From positions 74,709,279 through 74,773,278 of the forward strand of contig JBOZIK010000001.1 in NCBI GenBank assembly GCA_051453625.1: 64,000 bases of DNA. Direction: 5' to 3'. The stretch comes from Welwitschia mirabilis (taxonomy: Eukaryota > Gnetophyta > Gnetopsida > Welwitschiales). The translations under genes and the position numbers were made by a program. This document shows, one piece after another, positions 58,262 through 64,000 of this stretch; positions within the stretch are counted from its first letter, which is position 1; every line of letters begins with the position of its first letter. Below the pieces are notes generated by a model, which made no database searches, was not told the origin of the DNA, and worked only from the letters and a program-made list of their open reading frames with translations.

Positions 58262-59190
58262 TGGCTCTAATAAGAGTTGTACCATCATTTACAAATGTGA
58301 GATCCTTAGTGAATGCTATAACTCACATACTTAATGGACTTCAATCTAGAAGATATGATAGAAATGAGGATGATGTAACCTAGAAACTAATGATGTAGTT
58401 TAGATGAATAAATATTCCAACATTTAAAGCATATAATAGCATAGCTAAAGAAGAGTCCTNNNNNNNNNNGTTGATTTCTATATATAAGGAAATGAGATTG
58501 TTCAGATTCACAACAAAAGGTCATCTTAGCTATACATTAATTAAGAAAGAATGTAGCCTTACGGTAGGATGTAGAAAAGGCATAATCCACTTTTCCCAAT
58601 AATTTATCTTGGAAGGACATTGAAGGAGGATTTTAAGCAAGATACATTTCAGAGTACTACAAAAACACCAATGTTAAGGAATTTCACAATCTTAGAAATG
58701 GATCCTTATTAGTGGCCTAGTATGAAAACAAGTTCATGCAGCTATTAAAATATGCACCAGAGATAGCTAGTACTAAAATGATGAAGCTATGAAGATTGGT
58801 TACTGGTCTACATCCTAGGATCTATATACAAGTTAAGTTATTCCAACCTAGGATTTTTGTTTAGGCCTTGAAGGAGGAAAAGCTTTCCAAAGAATCATGG
58901 AATAGTAGAAAAAATTTTAGGGAAAAGAAGGTAATCCACAAGATCAAAGGAAAAATCAAGCTAGAAAAAGGCTGTTTTTTAAAAATACAAGAATGGCAAG
59001 AGGCAGAGGTTAGTGTAAAGTAGCACTAGCAAATAAAATGGAGGTAAAAAAACCATAAATAAGAGGATGAGCATAATTATCAATAAAAAGGCCTACACCT
59101 TTCATTGAAACCAAAGATCAAGACCCTAAAAGACCTAAATGTTTTAGTTATGAAGGACCACATTTTATTAGGAATTATTCTAGTAGGAAA
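58262..59190 (+). pseudogene. gypsy-B gag remnant, copy 2
   Basis: Same as copy 1 by position and sequence, including common stops in the first 130 bases of gag. The knuckle at about 59140-59175 is again CFSYEGPHFIRNY, so the Cys losses pre-date the duplication. A 10-N run at 58460-58469 replaces a few bases present in copy 1. Confidence 0.86.
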
Positions 59191-59279
59191 AAAGAGGAAC
59201 AAGAGGTAGTAAATGCTAAGAAAATATATGCATTTATATCTAAGGAAGATACTCAGATAATAGTAATTTTGAAAACTAT

Positions 59280-61090
59280 AGATACTTTACTTAAAGTTCT
59301 TATTGAATTCTTATTAGACCTAGGGGCAACAAATTTGTTTATGTCTCATTTTATATCTTAGAGATTATTTACAAAGATATAGAAATAACATAAAATAATT
59401 GTGGAACTACGAGATAGTAGTAATATTAGAGCTCTACATAAAATCCTTTATGGTGATATTACTATTGTAGGTTACAATTTTCAGGTCCAATTTTTAATAT
59501 TGAAGTTGAAATATTTTGATGTTATTTTAGGCTACAATTAGTTACAGGAAAATAGATCTTAGATAAATTGCTTCTCTAGTTAAGTTATCATGTTGAGGCC
59601 TAGGCCTAAAAAGGTTTAGTTAGATATTTCTTTTAGATCTGCTATTAAGAGATTGATAAGTAAGAAGCCAATAATAAAGAAAGTAAGAAGGAAAAGAACC
59701 TTTGAAATGGTTGTATTCCTATGTTCCCTTTAGCCTTAGTTAAAAATTTTAGACATACATATTGTGAAAGAGTATGTAGAACTATTTTCCAAATAGCTAC
59801 TAAGTTTTTCTACAAGCTAAAATGAAGATTTTAAAATATATTTTAAAATCGGTGCTAATCCAATTTCCAAAGCATCCTACAAGATGTTCCCTATTGAGTT
59901 GATAGAGTTGAGACTTAGATAACTACATTGTTAGATAAGTAGTTAATTAGGCTAAGCATGTCATCATGGGATGCACTAGTTCTTCTTATTAAAAATAAGT
60001 ATGGAATTTTGATACTTTGTGTGGATTATAGAATGTTAAGTAAAGTTGTTATAAGGAATAGTTATCCCTTATTCAGAATAGAGGATCTATTTGAATAACT
60101 AAAGTATGCTAAGATATTCTCTAAGATTCCATCAACTTAAGATCAAGGAAGAAGATGGCTTTAAAAAATTATTTTAAACTAGGTATAGATATTACGAATT
60201 TAAGATAGTTTTCTTTAGTCTTATAAATGCACTAGCCTTTTTGGATGATTTCATTATGGTTTTAATTTATGATTTTCTAAATATATTCTCCAACTAAAGA
60301 GTCTCATGAGATGCACTTGCGAATAGTACTAGATATCTTATGAAGAAATTAGCTTTATGCAAATCCTAATAAGTGTGAGTTTTAGCTCTCTAAGGTTAAA
60401 TTTTTAGGCCACATGATTTTATATGAAGAAGCTAATGTAGATGAAGGTGAGGTTCATGCTATCGTGGATTGATCTAAACCTAAATTAGTGTCAAAGGTAA
60501 GAATCTTTCTTTGTATTTTTGGATATTATAGAAGATTTATCAAAAACGTTTCTAAGGTAGCTTCTCTGTTAACTTCATTGCCAAAAACAAAAAAGTAGTT
60601 TAAACAAATTAAGCAATGTGATAAAAGCTTTTCAAGAATTAAAATCAATTCTTGTTTCTACACCAATACTAAGAATGCCAAAACTAGAAAAGCCTTACAC
60701 CACTTTTATAGATGCCTCAATTGAAGGTTTATAAGTTGTCTTAATGCAAGATGATAAGATGATAGATTATGTAGCTAGAAAATTAAAGAACTATGAAAAG
60801 AATTATCTTATTCATGAAGTAGAATTAGTGGTAGCTATTAGTGAAATAAACATTTGGAGGCATTATCTCTATGAATAATAGATAGAGGTTTACATGGATC
60901 ATATGAGTTACATATACATACATACCTAGTCAAATTTGAATCTTGGACACTAGTAATAAGTGAAATCCTTATAATAATATGACTTATTAGTAAATTATCA
61001 TGTAGGAAAAGCAAATGTTATGAAAAATTCCTTAAGTAAAATAAGGCATATAATCTATAATCTAAATGTGAATAGTAAGCTATTATAGAT
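59280..61090 (+). pseudogene. gypsy-B protease, reverse transcriptase and RNase H, copy 2
   Basis: Protease near 59310-59350 (FLLDLGATNLFMSHFI; the middle residue of D-S-G is Leu here). Reverse transcriptase includes GILILCVDYRMLSKVVIRNS at about 60005-60060, better kept than in copy 1, and the box FIMVLIYDFLN at about 60250-60285 with the first Asp again Tyr. RNase H follows at 60660-60870 (TPILRMPKLEKPYTTFIDAS). LIHEVELVVAISEI and WRHYLYE lie in the tail. Frames are broken by stops, many of them shared with copy 1. Confidence 0.88.
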
Positions 61091-61169
61091 GATAAGAGAA
61101 GTGTAATGTAACTATTCCTTATGTAAAAGAGTTAGAGAAGTTGGTTTAAAAGGGTTTACCATCTCATGT

Positions 61170-62440
61170 GATGACTTAGTATGCTACTTAAAGAAAATTG
61201 TAATCCCTAATTTGGTAAGTATTAAACACTTAATTTTTGAAGAATTTCATGAAACAAAATAAGCTATTAATCCAGGAGTTAATAAGATGTATAACGATAT
61301 TAAGCAATTCTATTGGTGGTCTATAATAAAATTAAAGATAACTTATTATGTAGCTAAGTGAATAACTTATTAATTAGTCAAGGAAAAGCACAAGCACCTA
61401 GTAGGATGTCTTTATCCCCATAACGTTCTAGAGTGGAAGTGAAAGATGATAGGCATGGATTTTATTATAAGCTTGCCTAATATCAAAGAGGACTATGATT
61501 CTATATTTGTCATTGTGGATCTCTAAGGAAAAGTGCACATTTCTGCCTAGTAAATATAATTGATACATCTAAACAAATTGCAAAAAAGTATGTGAAAAAT
61601 ATTTTTAAACTTCATGGATTTCCTAAGGTAATAATTTCATATAAAGATAGTAAATCCACATCCAGATTTTAGATAGCATTTCATAAAGAATTGGAAATAA
61701 AACTAAACTTGAATATAGCCTTTTATCCTTAAATAGATGGATAAGAGTGAACTATTTACTAAAGAATTTGTTAAGGATGGTTATTTTAAATTTTGGTGGA
61801 TCATGGGTAGAACATTTGCCATTAGTAGAGTTTACATATAATAACAGTTACCAAGAATCTATTAGATATGCACCATTTAAATCCTTATATTGAAGGATAT
61901 GTAGGACTCTCTTTCACTTAAATTTTAGAAGAAAGAGTTAGGCAAATTAGGAAGGGACTTTAAGTAGTGAAGGATCAACAAGAAAAGTATACAAATCAAC
62001 AAAAAAGATAACTAGAATTTCAAGAAGATGCCTATGCATTTCTCAAATATTCCTTCCCTTTAAAGGAGTATTCAGGATTAATAAGAAAGAAAAGTTATCC
62101 TTAAGGTTTATAAGACCTTATCAGGTGATTAAAAGAATTACACCTATCACTTATGAACTAGCTCTACCACCACAATTTTCTATGTATCATTGTTAAGGAA
62201 ATGCATTTATAATGGAATGAAGATTATTCTAGATTAAGACATTACTATCCTTTCTAACTATTTTATAGAAGCTTAACTAGTGAAATAGTATGATCAAAAA
62301 GAGATAGTACTTTGAGGGAAAATAGTTAATTTATATAAATTTAACTGGTTAGGCCAAATAGAAGATGAGGTAACGTGGGAATCAGAAAATGACATCTTGC
62401 AGTGGAAACTTGAGTTATTAACACATTTCTACTAGGAAAC
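61170..62440 (+). pseudogene. gypsy-B integrase with chromodomain, copy 2
   Basis: HHCC domain at about 61220-61390 (INPGVNKMYNDIKQFYWW), core at about 61445-61530 (MIGMDFIISLPNIKEDYDSI), then WIMGRTFAISRVYI-type frame changes and SLYE. C-terminal part at 62085-62190: RFIRPYQVIKRITPITYELA, LPPQFSMYH. Chromodomain remnant at about 62300-62425: KIVNLYKFNWLGQIEDEVTW and ESENDILQWKLELL, matching the V-W---EEATWE-E-D core of chromovirus chromodomains. In chromoviruses this domain steers integration toward particular chromatin. Copy 1 lacks this part because of the gap. The frame is broken by stops and shifts. Confidence 0.85.
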
Positions 62441-62445
62441 CTCTT

Positions 62446-62459
62446 AAGGAGGAGAGATT
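62446..62459 (+). other. gypsy-B polypurine tract
   Basis: AAGGAGGAGAGATT directly before TGTTACATCTAG. Confidence 0.88.
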
Positions 62460-64000
62460 TGTTACATCTAGAGTTTTACTAAGGTTATAAACCCTTTTAA
62501 TAATTTATAAAAATAATTAGAGATTAAAAATTTAACAATAATAGATAAATTTAGTTTTAATTATTAAAAAATAATAGTATTTGTAATAAAATTAATAGTA
62601 AAACTAAAAGTATTTGCATGACATTACCTTAGAATTTATTGAAAGAGTAACTTGGAGTATTACCTTCTTATTTAATTTTAAATATTTACTTAATTATGAA
62701 GATTACTATTACTTATTCATGCTTTTCTATTGATATAGTTTAACATTAGATTACTTGGATTATCTTTGGAAATTAACTGTAGCCTTGATATAAATTTCTT
62801 TCAATTATATCTTATTAATGTAACAGTGATGAAATATAATCTAAAGAATTTGCTCTTGTTATTTATCTCATGTAGTTAAATTATTTATCAGATATTTTTA
62901 TATTATTATTTACACCCATTGGCTAGACGTAGAAAGGAAGAATTAAGGGATCCTAAACTACTTGTAGAAATCTAAACCTTATTGTTAGTCTTACTATCAG
63001 TTCTCTACTATAAATACTTTAGTCCTCTTAGCTATTAGAGTCATACCTTGTGACTTGATCATGTGAAGCTTAATGTCAAATGAGAGTGCTTTGGGTTTTC
63101 GCTAAGAATAGGTGCAATTCATAACCTTCCTTATAAATACTTATATGATTTGTTCTTGTATATTTCTATATGATTTAATTTATTTCAAGTATTTGTATCT
63201 TGTAAATCTTGTATGAATGCAAAATTCTTGTGTTATCACATGTGTGCTGAAGTTTTCATAAAATATTATAGTCTTTTAACAATATCTTATGAAAGTCTTC
63301 TAGGATTTTATAGGGTTATGTTTTGTATGAATCAATTTTGAGAATCTTGTGAATCTTAAGATATCTTATTGTTAACAGTTTGTGATTGATTCTTATTGAC
63401 TAACCCTTTTGGAAGTCTTGCATATGAGTATCTTGTTTAACCATTGATCTATGTTATATGATATTAAATTATGAAAAAATAAACTAAACAAGGTAATCAT
63501 CTGTATGGTCTTTAGGGAGTGTAACTCTCTGTTGGGAGTCCTAAGGCATTCGGACAGGACTGCTAGAGTAAAAAGGAAAAATATGTGCATAACTTATATA
63601 ATTAATATCCCCTTTTGGCAAGGTGCATTTAGATTACTGCAACATGTGTTATAGACAATTGTAAAGAAGTTAACATAATTTGATGAAAGGTCTTGGTTGT
63701 ATCTTCTTAAAATATGACTCTTTACCTTGTTTTGAAACATTTTTCCCCAACCTATTTCTTATGTGGGTTATCCTGGGAATTGTAATGGAATATAGTTCTC
63801 AAAGCATCTATGCCTATGTAGGAACAAATGCAAGCAAAGATGCAGGAAGGAGCTAGTGGTTGCATTAAGAACTAGATGTCATTTCTATGTTTCCTTAAGT
63901 GATTATGTGGTTAATTTCTACTTTAGTTCTTAGTGCATATTTTCCTAGATGTAATTAGATGAGGCATTCAATTATCAATTCATTATGTTATAGTTGACTA
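62460..64000 (+). repeat. gypsy-B 3' LTR, runs off the window
   Basis: Begins TGTTACATCTAGAGTTTTACTAAGG after the purine tract. It aligns with 40830-42376 at about 83-86% identity by eye, up to the last base of the window (atgttatagttgacta against atgttatagttaacta). Its end is not visible. Confidence 0.9.

Noticed and set aside
1-64000. CRISPR arrays, tRNA or rRNA genes, bacterial operons
   Set aside because: None seen. The only regular array (39725-40829) is a tandem repeat without spacers, and the window is clearly plant nuclear DNA.

Overview
The window is a retrotransposon-rich stretch of a land-plant nuclear genome. It is very AT-rich by eye. No intact protein-coding gene was found. Plant origin is shown by Tork-like Ty1/copia, Athila/Tat-like Ty3/gypsy and Tekay-like Ty3/gypsy chromovirus remnants, primer-binding sites (PBSs) for tRNA-iMet and tRNA-Asp, a plant LINE ORF1 (DUF4283), and fragments of three plant genes: a malectin-like receptor kinase, a HAK/KUP potassium transporter and a STE20-like kinase. 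The species cannot be named. Decay is dominated by C-to-T and G-to-A changes: Trp and Gln codons have become stops, zinc-finger Cys codons have become Tyr, and one PBS differs from its usual form only by transitions. This fits long-term deamination of methylated cytosine.

Left part (915-39426) is a nested stack. A chromovirus-type element, here gypsy-A, has a 5' LTR that starts at 915, is interrupted twice and ends at 35253. Its PBS, a non-coding 1.8-kb interior, PPT and 3' LTR (37069-39426) follow. The first interruption (2822-17271) holds two Athila-like elements on the minus strand. E1 has gag, protease, reverse transcriptase/RNase H and integrase remnants. E2 keeps gag and protease but has lost pol. 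The second interruption (18238-34135) is a copia element with 290-bp LTRs. It is itself split by a third Athila-like element, E3 (20078-31193, minus strand), which has a 5-bp CATGG target duplication and no pol genes.

Middle part (39427-47277): a short unassigned stretch, then about 11 copies of a roughly 100-bp tandem repeat (39725-40829). The repeat is cut by the start of the LTR of a second chromovirus family, gypsy-B. This LTR region is unusually long (40830-47277) and appears to carry extra DNA: a possible gene-like stretch at about 43340-44160 and clusters of short inverted TTAAGGCATTT-type motifs.

Right part (47278-64000): gypsy-B gag-pol copy 1 runs to an assembly gap at 51161. A 4.6-kb block of unrelated gene fragments, all on the plus strand, follows: LINE ORF1, malectin domain, HAK/KUP transporter, STE20-like kinase. 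Then comes a second copy of the gypsy-B region (55864 onward), ending with a chromodomain, PPT and 3' LTR that leaves the window. The two copies share premature stops and a lost catalytic Asp, so an already dead element was duplicated as DNA.

Ten runs of N occur; five are exactly 100 bases. Four of those five (near 13222, 23175, 27783 and 31296) sit beside repeated sequence, so some local duplications may be scaffolding effects.
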